The notes beneath the pieces were generated by a model. That model worked only from the letters and a program-made list of their open reading frames with translations. It searched no databases and was not told the DNA's origin. Below are positions 15,430-29,973 of a stretch of 64,000 nucleotides of DNA, one piece after another. This DNA comes from Agelaius tricolor. Taxonomy: Eukaryota; Chordata; Aves; Passeriformes; Icteridae. Position 1 is the stretch's first letter. Each line of letters begins with the position of its first letter. A program made the translations under genes and the position numbers. Location: assembly GCA_023055355.1 (NCBI GenBank), contig JALJCS010000034.1, positions 448,001 through 512,000 of the forward strand, read 5' to 3'.

Positions 15430-15802
15430 GCCTAAAGACTTATGAAAACTTGCTTAACTTCTTGCTTAAAGAAGAGGAGGTTCAGGAGGAACCTTTTTGC
15501 TCTGCACGACTCCTGGATGGGAGGGTGCAGCCGAGGGGGTCATCAGCCTCTTCTCCCAGGCAACAGAACAAGAAGAAATGGCCTCAAACTACACCAAGGG
15601 AGGTTCAGGTCAAGCATCAGGAGGAATCTCTTAATGGAAAGGGTTGTCAAGCATTGGAATAGACTGCTCAGACAGGTGGTGGATTCACCATCTCTGGAGG
15701 TATTGAGGAAACAGCTGGATGTGGCACCCAGTGGATGGTGGTGTTTAGCCTAAGGTTGGAACTGATGATCTCAGAGTTCTCTTGCAACACAATCGATTCT
15801 GT
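15430..15802 (+). mobile_element. CR1 LINE 3' end in a SMARCA5 intron
   Basis: About 370 bp match the CR1 3' consensus by eye: GAGGAGGTTCAGGAGGAACC, then CAGCCTCTTCTCCCAGGCAAC, GCATTGGAATAGACTGC and CATCTCTGGAGGTATTGAGG. It ends near CGATTCTGTGA, a decayed copy of the CR1 terminal 8-bp repeat. It sits wholly inside the intron and does not disturb splice sites. Confidence 0.9.
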
Positions 15803-16036
15803 GAGTCTGTGCTACATTTCTGACTTGCCCAGAGGCAAAAGAATGACACCCAAACCATGTCCCATGGCTGCCATGATGCTGAGGGCAGGTTCTGTCTCCC
15901 ACAGGCTTTTCCTGGCTTACATGTATTCAAACCTTTCCTCCTCCTCCCTCTGCACTAGCAAAAGATGCAGCTTGTAAGTCATCCCCCAGCTTCATTTTAG
16001 AGTGAACAGAAGGGTTTTTTTCTTTCCGTGCTGTAG

Positions 16037-16263
16037 GTATACCCGAATCCTGATGAAGGATATAGATATCCTGAACTCAGCTGGGAAGCTGGACAAGATG
16101 AGACTGCTGAACATCCTGATGCAGCTGCGGAAATGCTGCAATCACCCGTACCTCTTTGATGGAGCAGAGCCTGGCCCACCTTACACAACAGACATGCATT
16201 TGGTCACTAACAGTGGCAAAATGGTACTTCTAGACAAATTGCTGCCTAAGTTGAAAGAACAAG
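16037..16263 (+). pseudogene. SMARCA5: SMARCA5-like exon 5 of 15
   Basis: Encodes [20 protein letters not shown] through [20 protein letters not shown] to [11 protein letters not shown], the start of the C-terminal RecA lobe. It is open throughout. The acceptor is CTGTAG and the donor AAG|GTATAC. The following intron (1.4 kb) shows no gene or named repeat. Confidence 0.95.
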
Positions 16264-17495
16264 GTATACATCTCCTTTCTGGGGTTTTGAGAGTTTTTTG
16301 GTTCAGTAATATTTTTGTGTATTCTGAGCAAAACCCAGCGGACTTTAGCCAGGATTACTGTTGGTTTCTAGTATGATACCAGCTTGGATCAATAGTCCAT
16401 TATGGCTTTTTGTGTTGAAGTGTTTTGATTTCTTTTTTTTTCCCACTTTTTCATCGCAGCTAAGTTCACACCATAAAAACATCATTTGATTGGGGCTTTA
16501 GATTTTCTTTCATAGTTTTCTTAGCTATCTGAAATATAATTATGTAGTATTTTAGCCACACCTTTGATTTGCCATGAAGGATCATTTCAGATTCAGAGTC
16601 CTCATACATAGTTCAAGTCAAATCCTGTGTGAAATTGCTGGATGTGATTTTGAACAGTACCTGAGGTTTTTCTGTGTATTCTATAAACACTCAGACATGG
16701 GGGAACTCTTGAGTTGTTTTAAAGTTATTTGAGCTTTGAAATGGATTACTGTAAAAGTCACTTGCAACAGAGTTTTTGACACTGGAATAAATTTTTAGCT
16801 CACTATTTTTTGAGTATGCTTACAGTAGTAACTTTGCTAAAGAAGTTGGATGTAGGTTTGTGAGTGGGGACACTTTGCAGGAAAACAAAACCACGTCCAA
16901 ACCTCAACCTTCTGTAGTATAGAAGTAAACTGTACTTTGTATCTAGGTATCATCCAAGCAGCTGTGACTGTATAACTCAAGACTGAAAACCAAGCAATTC
17001 AGTGGTTACTGTGCTTTTTTGATCTTGGTTTCTTCCTGATATCAGGTTTATTGATGAGGTGTTGTAATTAATACTGGACTGGTCTCCAATCAAATTAGCA
17101 TCTTAAACAAGAGAGTTCAGTATTAACCCTTGAGTCCAAAGGACAAAAGGAAGTAGAAACTTTGTTATATCCTGTGTTTTACTTAAATTTCTCCAGTAGA
17201 CTGGAAATGGTTGAGTGTATATGCATAAAGTACTGAACCTTTTCTTTTTTTTTTTTTATTTAAGTTGTTCTTGGCAGTAAACTGACAAGTACTTAAGAAG
17301 AATTCACTTTATTTCTAGAGATCTTAAATCCAAAACAATCAAATACTTCAAAATTTTATTATTTATACTTGATAATGTTTTTATATTTGTGTTACCATCT
17401 TACTCTGCCATGTCTGGGAACTTTTCCTTGGGGAGTACAACACAAAATGAAAAGGAGAAGCCAGCCGTTAATTAGACAGTGACATATCAGGGTAA

Positions 17496-17846
<351 letters not shown>

Positions 17847-17904
17847 TAAAAATACTACTTGTAAAACATTTTGTTTAACTGATACATTCTTTTCATTGAT
17901 TTAG

Positions 17905-18177
<273 letters not shown>

Positions 18178-19279
18178 TAAGACTAATTTTCAGTTCAAGT
18201 GCAGCTTCCACTGTGTGGAACCATTAGTCCTCAGTCACATTTGGGTTCTACAGTGTTTTATGTAGTGGGAAATGCTGGGTGTGTGCTACACCTCATAGTA
18301 TTGTTTAATGCAAATAGCCTACTTGAGTAAGTAAAAATGAATTAAATCTAGGTTGTTAATCCCAAAACTATAAAGCTGTTGTGGGGAGTGGAGGTGAATG
18401 TGTTTTCACTGTTTTTCCTGCGATCTTGAAAATGAGATAAAGAAGAGTTGAATTAAAGTTTTCAAAAACTGCTTTTATGGTGATGGTAATGAAAGGATCT
18501 CATTTTAGTAACTATCCTTAGGGGTTTTTTTAAGTAGATGTGGATGCATCTCCATCCTGGATACATGTCAAGGACATGAGTGACCACCTAAGAAAGCAAA
18601 GCTATCTAAAAACTGCCAGTGGATTTTTGGATTTTTGGTTGGTTTTTTTTTGGTTGTTTTTTTTTTTTTGACAAATGAGGCCTTTCAGAGACAAGTCTTG
18701 GAAATGTCTTAAATTATTTCAGTTAACCTGTGGGTCTCAAGTACTCTAGCAAAAATTACTTCAAAAGAATGATGGAACTGGTGTCTAATAGCTCAAATGA
18801 GGCAGTACCAGCTACCACTACAGGTGTGTGTTGAGAATACTGATTCTCACAGTGGTTCATGTTTCACTAGTCAGGAGAGGCAGGGTTATTGTATTTTTCT
18901 TGAACTATTCATGGCACTACTGAAGGATTTTGAGAAAGGCAGCTTTTGGTCAGCAGAGAGATGATTTCTTCATGCTTTGATTCTACAGAAGGTTGCTTAA
19001 GGTCAGAAGCATCCAAATCTTCTCCTCTGTGTGATTTAATGAAAAACCCCAAATCCTGCTGTTTTTTAGCTATGACACATAGAGACACACTCACTGTCAG
19101 TGTTATTGAAAAAAAAAACCCCAAACCTGCAATGTAGATAAAAATGTAGTATCTTGGGTAGCCATGGATAGCTGTAAACATTTTAGTAACCTGTGCTGTT
19201 CTGTTTTGTAGATTTGTGTGCTGTAAATAATGAAGATCTTAAACCTCATTATGTAGTCATGCTGGAAGGCAAGTGCTGA

Positions 19280-19465
<186 letters not shown>

Positions 19466-19788
19466 TAGGATGAAATTCCCTTCTTCTCCCATTGTAAATC
19501 ATGGTGGAATCAGCCAGTAAGAACCAGTGGGAGTGTTGCTTTTGCCTCATCTGAACTCTGAAGGGAGTTCATGTGCAAAGGCCTCATCCACTTGGAAATT
19601 TGTTTTACTGTAGGAGTAGGCATTTCCTCACTAACTTTTTGCTTACCTGCCTGGTGGGATATAGTCAGATTTGACTTTTTAAAGCACTCAGTTTCTTCTT
19701 TCACTTTAAATTTAAATGAATGCCTTTCCTTTTTCTAATAGACAGAGAAAAGTAAGGTAACCTTAGTTGACTTGCTTGGAATCAGTAA

Positions 19789-20557
<769 letters not shown>

Positions 20558-20781
20558 TAAGTTTCTTTTGGAGGAATGCACTGAATTGCATGTTTTAGTC
20601 ATACTTATTTAAGAGGTATTGGGTAAAATACAGTGTCATCTATGAAAATAGTTTAAATAACACTTATAACACTTATAATGAAGTAGATGTAGATCTAATT
20701 TTACATAAAACTTGTAGCTGGTCTCATGATCTTGCAAGACTTAATTTTTGGTTTTGGGGGTGATGGGTTTTGTTTTTATAG

Positions 20782-20898
<117 letters not shown>

Positions 20899-21400
20899 TG
20901 ACTAATCAAAAGAAATAAAGTTTTTCAATATGTATGGTAAATGGCTGAAGCTCTAAGCAACAAATAGGTCTTGAGTCATAAAAACTGCTCTGTTCACTTT
21001 TATAAAGTGGAGGGACTATCTAAATTTAGAAAAAATTTCCAAAAGACTTGAGACAAACTTCTGTGAGAAAAAATAAGAACAGTATGAAACTTGTAAGACG
21101 TTAGGGAGGCTAAGATCAAGTTTTTTCTAGTTCTTATTTAAGCAGCTGTAAATTTTCCTGTGGAAGATTAATGCTTTAAACACGTGTGACTTTTTCACCA
21201 GCCACCTCCTCCCAAAAGACCTCTCTTCCCCTTCTCTCACTGCTCTTTTACTTTTAGAATTCTTTGTGGTGGTTGGTGTGTCTTGCATGGTGTGACTTTT
21301 TTCCCCCCAAGTTAAGACAGTGCATTTTTGTAACAATAATGCTTTTTGTTTGCTCATAAACTTAAATTACTTTTTACAAGCAAGCAGATTCTGGATGTGA

Positions 21401-21975
<575 letters not shown>

Positions 21976-22162
21976 TTCTTGCAATGGAACAGTTTAATGC
22001 AACAGTAGGAGAATAAGTACTTTTCCAGCCTTTCACAGTAATTTAAATGAAATAAAATCATGTTCAGCTGTAGAAGCTATTAGGTTATATTAACAAAAAG
22101 GTGACAATTAGTAATTATCTGTGAAAAATTAATTCAGTTTTACAAAGTGCAAAACCTTTCAG

Positions 22163-22285
22163 GTACCTCGTAATCCTGATCTCCCAAATGCAGCCCAAGC
22201 ACAAAAGGAAGAGCAGCTTAAGATTGATGAGGCTGAACCTCTTAATGATGAAGAACTAGAAGAAAAAGAGAAACTTCTAACCCGG
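22163..22285 (+). pseudogene. SMARCA5: SMARCA5-like exon 13 of 15 (HAND domain)
   Basis: 41 codons, [20 protein letters not shown] through [11 protein letters not shown]. The family ends this exon in glutamine, here arginine (CGG). The donor CGG|GTATTG is poorer than the usual CAG|GT. The following 1.27-kb intron holds a tandem duplication at 23,349-23,420 and nothing else recognised. Confidence 0.94.
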
Positions 22286-23348
22286 GTATTGTCGGGTCTT
22301 CAGTGAGACTGAAATCAGCCAAAGCTTGTTTTGTGTTTCACAGCATTATGGGAGCATTTCTTGGTCACTGATCGGCATGTGCCGTAGTTAACACATCTGC
22401 ACAGTTTGGTTCAGACTGAAAAGAGTTTCCAGCATTAGGTTTGTCATAGGCCTATGTCATAGGATATCTTTGAGGAATGTGCACCAAGGATTCTCCTGAA
22501 TCCTAGTCTGGCATTCACTATAGACTGTGATGTCTTTCCATGAAACCTTGCAGAATGGCTGCAGAGCTGGGTGTGCTGCATTCCACATGATTTAATGCAC
22601 ATATTCTGCCTCAGTTTCACACCCTTATGGAAGTGAATCTTGGGGTCTGAACAGTCAGTTTTCCTAAACCACATCTGGTAGTGGATAGTTCCCCTCACTA
22701 AAAGAGGGTGTGAGCTGAATAAGTATATAATTAGGAAGCCTGTATATTTAAATAATTTAAAACCAGGTGAATGCTTGATATGCCTTATTTGGATATTTTA
22801 TTTACACGTTGTATTTTGGCAGGGGATCGGAATTACAGGACAGGATTTCTTGCTTGCGTAGTAATGAGCTGGAACAGCTCACTGTGGAGACACCAGAATC
22901 ACAGAGGTCAGGAATCAGTACAGTCCAGTAAGCTGTGGCTAAATCACAACATGGCTGGCAGAACTTGCTACTTCCCACTACTTGTAAAAGCTACTGGTAA
23001 TATGAAATGAACCTACTTTAGCTCATGACTTCAGCAGTGCTACTTGTGTCTCTGCTGAAAATCACCATCACAAGGTGGCTTTAGTCCTTCTGAGGGAGAG
23101 TGACCATGCAGCGGTCACTGCAATGATGCAATGGCTGAGGGTGTCTGTGAGGCACTTGGGGGGCCTTTTTGACAAAACAAAAGCCATTACACTACTTTCA
23201 CTTGAGCAATTTTTTTTTCTTAGAAAGTAATCCCACAGAGAGACTCTTAGGAGGAGGGATTAATTTTTCAGCTGAAAACTTACCAGAAATTACTAGGTAA
23301 ATAAAGAACTAGTGCTAGTCATTTTGCAGTATTTAAATAGAGAGACTA

Positions 23349-23420
23349 CAGTGACTGCAGTATAAAAAGAGTTCTACTAAATTACAGTGACTGCAGTATA
23401 AAAAGAGTTCTACTAAATTA
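23349..23420. repeat. 36-bp tandem duplication
   Basis: Two near-perfect adjacent copies of a 36-bp segment that includes CTGCAGTATAAAAAGAG. Confidence 0.85.
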
Positions 23421-23558
23421 AACTGCAGAGAAAGAAAAGGTTTAACACTGTGGAATGATGGAAGTGTTACAGGCAATTTCAAGAAACCGGTTGAATCAAA
23501 TTTGGAGATGGACAAATCCTGAACCTCTGTGCAATGTTTCCTCTTGATTGCTGTATAG

Positions 23559-23744
<186 letters not shown>

Positions 23745-24650
23745 TGAACTGCCTGAGAACATGGTAACATCCTACTGCTGAGAATTTCTTACACTGCTGT
23801 TCTAAGATTTTTGGGGTAGAATTATATTGATGTATTTTGGATCTGCTGCTCTGTCTTTTACCATCATTACCGCCTGCACAACTAAGGCTGTACTAAAATG
23901 CACACCTAAACTCCTGCTGAGCCACTTCACTGTATCCTGAATCTAACTGGGTAGCACTGTCTTCAGTTCTTGTTAATTTTTGCAAAGGGAAATGCTGAGA
24001 AACACTGCTTAGCTGAAGAGATTTCCCTTTTCCTTGTATTCATTAATGAGAAGTTAACCTTTACCTCCTCCTCGAGAGCAGAACTCAGTAAATACATCAC
24101 GATTGAACCTACAGCCACCACTGGTAACCTGAGTCTTAACCTCGCATTAGAAGAGATTTTTTTCCACTGTAGTGTAGCTGCAAAGTCCTGGCACTACATT
24201 TCTAAAGGTACAGAGCAAGTTGAAAATGTGCAAAAATCTTGTACAAAAACCCCTTATTTAAACACCTAATGGTCTTTCAGGCACTTGCTTGTCTTCGGGC
24301 ACTCAGTTGCCCTCTTGCTTCTATTGATAAAACTGTGTTCTGTTACATCTGTTTTCATTTGAAGAAGCTTTGTTTCCTTTGAGGAGACTGACACACAGAA
24401 GTCTTACTGGCCTGTATTGTACCTCACTTAAACTGAAGACTCCTATATCTACCCTCTTCAAAACAGCATTTGTACTACTGCAGCACATGGTAGCTGGAAG
24501 GGAAGGTTTCTTACCAGCTCAAGGCATGTCTGTTGTTACACAGCAGTAAGCTCTGGTAAAAGGAAGGAACAGCTAACATCCTTTTTTTAAGGTTAAACCC
24601 CTGACTTTTACAATGCATGATAAGATACTAAGAAGTTGTTCTTTTCTTAG

Positions 24651-24769
24651 CTGTGTTCTGGGAAAGATGCAATGAACTCCAAGACATAGAGAAGATCATG
24701 GCTCAGATTGAAAGAGGAGAAGCTAGAATTCAGAGACGAATCAGCATAAAAAAGGCTCTCGATACAAAG
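24651..24769 (+). pseudogene. SMARCA5: SMARCA5-like exon 15 of 15 (last present exon)
   Basis: Encodes [20 protein letters not shown] through [12 protein letters not shown], the spacer helix before SLIDE. It is open and the donor AAG|GTGGGT is kept. The next exon, which should begin with the SLIDE segment, is not seen in the following kilobases, so the duplicated block ends after 24,769. Confidence 0.95.
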
Positions 24770-25084
24770 GTGGGTTTGCTCAGTTTCTTTTTTTTTTTCC
24801 TGGTGCCAGTGAGGGGAGATGCATGACCCCTGTCTGACCAGTGCTGCTGATGTATGAAGACATCTTGGGCATGACATTGGTCTCTTTGCATAACACTCAG
24901 CAATTTCTTCCTATGGCTTTTCCATCCCATGGAAGTGCTGTGATGACACCCTTAGCTATGGTCTACCCTGGTGTTTGTAACAGTCTTCTGTATTACAGCA
25001 CACAGTTCAGAGCGCTGTGTAACTCCACATAGTACAGGCCTTGGGGAGGAGCACAGTTCCTTCTGGACACGTGGAACTGAAATT

Positions 25085-25305
25085 AAGAGAGAGAGAGAGA
25101 AATGGAGAGAGGGGGATGGAGAGAGGGAGAAATGGGGGAGATAAAGGGATGGAGAGGGATAGAGAGAGGGAGAGAGAGAAATGGAGGAAGAGAAGGGAGA
25201 GAGGTAGGTGGGTAGAGCAATAGGGGGGAGAGAAACATAGGAAAACAGGTGGAGAGAATTGGAGTAAAGTAGAAACAGGTAGAGATGGCAGAAGACAGAG
25301 GGAGT
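25085..25305 (+). repeat. Purine-rich (GAGAGR)n tract
   Basis: About 220 bp of GAGA, GGGAGA and GGATGGAGAG repeats, purine-only over long stretches on the + strand. It lies just beyond the last SMARCA5 exon and is close to where the duplicated block must end. Confidence 0.85.
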
Positions 25306-25890
25306 TAGAAACATCAGATTAGAGAGCACTTAAAAAAGACTGATCCAACAGTCTTGGGGAAGGATGGGAGATAGACCTTTTTACCTTTCTGCTTTTGTCT
25401 CTTTCTGTGGTGCATCATATCCATCCCTTCCATAGCTGAACCAGTGGGTCTGGACTTTCTGACAGGAATTCAACAGAAAGCTTTTTCAATCTTTTGTCCC
25501 CCTAGAAGCAGCCCAAGTTTTTGGGGCAATCCATCTCAAAACATTTCTGTAAAATTTCGTTTTGGTTCTCGATGCTGCTCAGGGCCATCAGACTGACACA
25601 AAACCCCCTCAGTCATGTCCCCAGCCCCGGTGGAACGGCTGAGCTCTCTGAACTCCAGCCTGGCACTGTCCCACCGTAATTACATTGCAATTGTAGATAG
25701 AATTGTGGCAGGTTCTGGGCCACTGGCTTGGAATCCTCCTGAATCCTCAGGGCTGACCATGGCATTTGTCTGTACTTTCCTGTCCCTGGGGCTGATCACT
25801 CCGTGCTTCCCAAGGGACAGAGCGCTCGTTCTGCACGGCTCCTTGGAGCTGAGGGTGCCTGCCCACACTGAGAGATGGGTGAGTGAGCGA
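25306..25890. other. Transition from AT-rich to GC-rich sequence
   Basis: No gene or named repeat recognised. The open frame beginning at 25,615 runs into the 30-bp array because that array lacks stops, so I do not treat it as a gene. Confidence 0.6.
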
Positions 25891-25904
25891 CGCCGTAATG
25901 TTCA

Positions 25905-26375
25905 GGTGGGTTCGGCTTATCTAGTTCGGTCGGGCTTATCTAGTTCGGTTGGGCTGAACGCGGTTCCGTCGCGTTCCGTTCAGTTCACCTCAGCTAAGCT
26001 CGGATGGATTCGGCAAATCGCGGCCAGAGTCGGCCGTTCGGGTAGGCTCGGCAGTTGTCGGCTGCTGTCGGCCAGACTCGGCTGTTGTTGGCTCCACTCG
26101 GCCGCACTCGGCTGTTGTCGGCTCCACTCGGCCGCACTCGGCTGTCGTCGGCTCCACTCGGCCGCACTCGGCTGTTGTCGGCTCCACTCGGCCAGACTCG
26201 GCTGTTGTCGGCTCCACTCGGCCGCACTCGGCTGTTGTCGGCTCCACTCGGCCAGACTCGGCTGTTGTCGGCTCCACTCGGCCGCACTCGGCTGTTGTCG
26301 GCTCCACTCGGCTGTTGTCGGCTCCACTCGGCCACACTCGGCTGTTGTCGGCTCCACTCGGCCACACTCGGCTCT
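25905..26375 (+). repeat. 30-bp tandem array built from 10-bp modules
   Basis: From about 26,051 the 30-bp unit consists of three related 10-bp modules: GGCTGTTGTC, GGCTCCACTC and GGCCGCACTC. About ten copies are present, with some units losing a module. The left 150 bp are a degenerate version. Because 30 is a multiple of 3 and the unit lacks stops, it yields long open frames on both strands with 10-residue periodicity (LHSAALGCCR-type on +, EPTTAECGRV-type on -). I read these as artefacts of the repeat, not proteins. Confidence 0.9.
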
Positions 26376-26389
26376 TCGGCCCTACCTGA

Positions 26390-26780
26390 CTCTGCTCCGC
26401 GCTGCAATGGCGGCCGCTGGCAGGGCCCCGCTCCCCGGCCTGAGCCCCGGGAGGGGACAGAGCGCTGGGACAGCCGCCGCAGCCCGGCTCACCCTGTCCC
26501 TGCCCGCCCCCGCGTCCCCCGGAGCGCGCCCTGCAGCGCAGAACGCGGCCTTTGGGCCAGGAGCGGGGACAATGCCCTCGGCTCGGCAGCAGCGCCGGGA
26601 GGCAGCGGGCGGTGCCCTCAGGTGAGCGGCCGGAGGGGAGGGAGCTGGGCCGGGGGCACCGGGGCCGGGGGCACCCACAGGGGGCCGGGGCTGCTTTGGG
26701 CGCTGCTGCGTGGGACCCGCTGCGGGTGGCACGGCTCTGTCCCGGGCCTTGCGGCTCTCTGGGATCGTGTGCCGTGGAAT
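26390..26780 (+). promoter_or_regulatory. CpG island, candidate promoter and first exon
   Basis: Dense CpG content, GC boxes and a YY1-like ATGGCGGC site at 26,407 follow the 30-bp array directly. A strong donor, CTCAG|GTGAGC, lies at 26,621/26,622. This is the layout of a housekeeping-type first exon on the + strand. No transcript evidence is available. Confidence 0.5.
26407..26621 (+). CDS. Candidate first coding exon of an unidentified gene
   Basis: An ATG at 26,407 (MAAAGRAPLPG...) and an in-frame ATG at 26,572 (MPSARQQRREAAGG) both read openly to the donor at 26,621, ending in phase 2. A candidate exon with a good acceptor at 29,849 continues in the right phase. The protein is alanine- and arginine-rich and unrecognised, and such frames arise by chance in CpG islands. 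Treat as a hypothesis. Confidence 0.2.
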
Positions 26781-29700
26781 GAAGGTGGGGCTCGTCCCAG
26801 CTGCGGGAACAGCGTTTTATTGGGTGAGAAACAGAGTTCACTCTCTAGAATTTTTACACGTTTGTTAAGGGATAAAAGGCAGCGCTGGGGTGCTTGGCTG
26901 TTTGCCAGGAGCACCCGGTTCCCTTAAACCGTGTTCTCTAGATTCTGTTCCATTGCAGTGGGGTGTGCATATTCATTAGAGTTTATACATATTCCAAGAG
27001 TCCTTTTCAGTTTAGATGTTCTTTTGCTTGGTTGGAACCTTCGCGCCATCTTGTGGATTAAACCAATATACTTTATTTCTTCCTGTGGTGCCATCCTGTC
27101 TTATTTTCAGTCCCTCGCTATTTGATAACGAGGGTCAGTAAATTTTTCCTTTTTTTTTTCAGTGCTCTGGTTTCTGTTTCTGTTATCTTGTGTTTCAGAT
27201 AAGATTGTCCCCAGCTGTGGGAAATCACCTCATTATCTGACACCATTTTCTGAGTTCCTTACGTGTAAAAGCATTTGAACATTTCACAGTCTCTATTATA
27301 GTCTATTATAGTATTACAGTCTAAAATAGTATCTGTTACAGTGCTGTTTATGAAAGCTGTGCAGTGCATACACGAACTGACAGATGATCCTTGATCCAGA
27401 GCAGTAGTTACAGACTGTCCCCTCTCGGGAGTTTTGTGCTCAATAACACCGTGCCAGAGCTCAGACATAAATGGCAAGGGCAAGAACTGCATTTGTTCTG
27501 TTCCATTCTGGGCTGGGCTGAGCTCTGTTTGCCGGGAAGCAGCGGGATGGGTGTCCCTGTGCCCACCCCCCTGGGTCCCAGAGAGAAGCTGCTCCTGTGG
27601 CTGCAGCTGAGGGGCACTGGGAAACCTGAACGGTCCTGATGGAAACCGATGCCAAAGCAGGTTTGGTTGGGTTTGGGACTTGCCATTTTCCCCTGATCCG
27701 TGGGTTTTGCCTTAGGAAACAGGAACTGGGCACCAGGACATTTTGTTAGCCTAGAAGGGAGGAGTTGGTTTGTATTTATTTCCTGAGGCACCTGGATCGA
27801 TTTGGGTCTCAGTTGGCACCTGAGAGCCTCCTCTGTGTCCTGGGTGGGGTGGTGGCTACCAAAGGGGTAAAAGGTGGAGCAGGAGGGTGGGTGGAGAGGA
27901 GAGCAGTGGCTCTGTGGGGATTTGCATCTGGAAAGGGCCCTCAGTTTCCTGGCGGGAGTCCTGGAATCAGAGCTGAGAGTCGCTGAGCAGTGAGGATCGT
28001 GCAGCTGCAGCGCCGAGAGTGCAGAGGCTGCAGTGGGCGTTGTCTGCTCGCTCTCCTGATGTCCCATCTCTAATGCTGGGCTGGCACCCAGGCACCTCCC
28101 AGGGCTGCACAGCCTCAGGGCAGGGGTGGTTTGTAAATGTTTTAAATGCTGCAGCAGCTCCCTCAGGCTGGAGGAGTGTGAGGATATCCAGCTCTGCCTT
28201 CGGGCTTGGAGCACGGCAAGGGTGCAGGGCTCATGGTCAGTCTTGTTTAAACACTTGTAATAGCAAAACATTTTAAAGCAGAGACTGTGAGGCAATAACA
28301 AAGGCGAGTGTGTGGCAAGGATAGGTCCGAGGTGTCTTTATTAAAGATCCACACTGCTGGATGTTGTGTCAGAGCCCTCTGGGGACAGAAGGTGTCCCCA
28401 GAGCTTCATGAAGCCCTTGTTTCCTGCTGGCAGGGCAGGGGGTGAGCCCAGCCTCGGGGGCTGTGTGGCTCCTCCTGCCTGGAGCAGGGACAGCCCGTGG
28501 GGCTGAGCCCCAGAGGTTCAGTTGCTGGAGCAGGTGGGGATCTCTTTGTGCCTGGGAATTGTCGCTGCTGCGTTCCTGTCCCAGCTGCAGGGTTCCCTCA
28601 GAGCCCGTGCCCTGCAGCAGCACTGGGAGCTCCTGGGCTGGGCAGGGAGCAGCTCTGGCCTGGGGCTCTCAGTCCCATCAGTGCCCATGGAAAGCCAGCT
28701 GGGTTTGTTCTGCTGCCATCAGCCTCTCTGCTGTGCCAGCCTCGGTGCCAGGGCACAGAGCTGTGGGAAGGCTCCATCCCATCTGTGCCAAGCGCTGCCA
28801 GCGCTTCCAGCAGCGCTGCTGGGGCACCAAGGGCTGCCTTTGGAGCCTGGCTGGCACAGAGGGTGACACACTCTGCCCTGCAGCACCCAGCTGCATCCCA
28901 CAGCTGCACAGTTCAGCCAGCAGGGAGCAGAGTCAGCTCTGGGGCCCAAACCAGGTTTTGTCCCCCAGAGAGCCCCTGAGCTTCCTGAGGCAGCACACAG
29001 ATGTGCCCTGGCCTTTGGGGCTCATGGTGAGGGCTGCCAGGGCATTGTGATAAGGCTGAGCTGGAGCTTTCTTAGAAAAGCCATCAGCTGTAAGGAGAAT
29101 CTCTGGCAAACAGGTGGCTGGGGCACTGGCTGGGAGCAGGTCCTGGCCTTTTCTCTTCTTTTCTTTAAGCTGTTCTTAAGAGGAGCCCAAAACTGCAAAA
29201 TGGAAAGGAAGGGGGCTGTGGGGGTGAAAGTTGCTTTGCATTTTTTGAAGTGTTGCTGTGGATTTTGGTGTGTCAAGTGGCACTACCAAAACAGCATTGG
29301 AATAACCAAACTTCAGGACTCTGTGCTTAATTCCTTGAATGTGTTTGTGTGGGTGCAGGAAATGCCAAATCCCAAAGCAATTCCATGTCTGTAACTTCAA
29401 GTGCAACATCTTTAAAAGCAAGTGCTCAGTGTGGGCTTTCCATGTGGGTGCAAATGGCCCAAGGCCTTTCTTGTGTCCCAAAAGCAAAAACCCTTTCCCT
29501 GGGAGGTTTTGGAGGGGATTCTCTTTGGGATTTCTTGTGGTGCAGCATCCCGGGTGTCCCTTCCTTTGTGCCAAGTCCAATGGGAAAGGATGGAATGGCT
29601 GCCACGTGGGCTCTGGGATAAAAATGGTTCTGTTCAAATGAGGCAGAGAATGCAAGATGAAAAATGAGCATCCTTTCATTGTCTGAAATAGTCAGGAATA

Positions 29701-29848
29701 AAAGTGCTGGCAAAGGACACGTTTGTGTTTGAATTGGTGTCACCTCTCCTGGGTAAAACCCCATAGTGAGCCAGCAGAGCAGAGCTATGAGAGCTGGGAT
29801 CCTTGGACTTCCACAGTGGACTTAATTTTCTTTTCTCCTCTCTTTCAG
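26781..29848. other. Mixed-GC non-coding stretch
   Basis: AT-rich at 26,820-27,330, then GC-rich with CAGC/CTGGG phrases. A CTCF-like CGCCATCTTGTGG lies near 27,045. Long open frames on both strands reflect low stop frequency in GC-rich DNA. No recognised gene or repeat. Confidence 0.5.
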
Positions 29849-29973
29849 GGCAGGAAAAATCATCCAACTCCTGCCATGTTTGCCCGAAGCTTTGGTGTTG
29901 GAGCAGCCAAAGGCAAGAGGCTTCAGCAGCAGGGCTCTGCGCTGGAGGGCTCTGGTCCTGCCCACGCTGTGGG
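29849..29973 (+). CDS. Candidate internal exon of an unidentified gene
   Basis: The acceptor is strong (CTCCTCTCTTTCAG) and so is the donor (GGG|GTGAGT). In the phase set by the candidate first exon it encodes GRKNHPTPAMFARSFGVGAA then KGKRLQQQGSALEGSG. I do not recognise this protein. Strong signals at both ends and phase agreement with 26,621 are the only support. Confidence 0.3.

Noticed and set aside
25615..26625. 336-codon + frame and 283-codon - frame over the 30-bp array
   Set aside because: The repeat unit length is a multiple of 3 and lacks stops, so open frames on both strands are automatic. Their 10-residue periodicity copies the DNA repeat.
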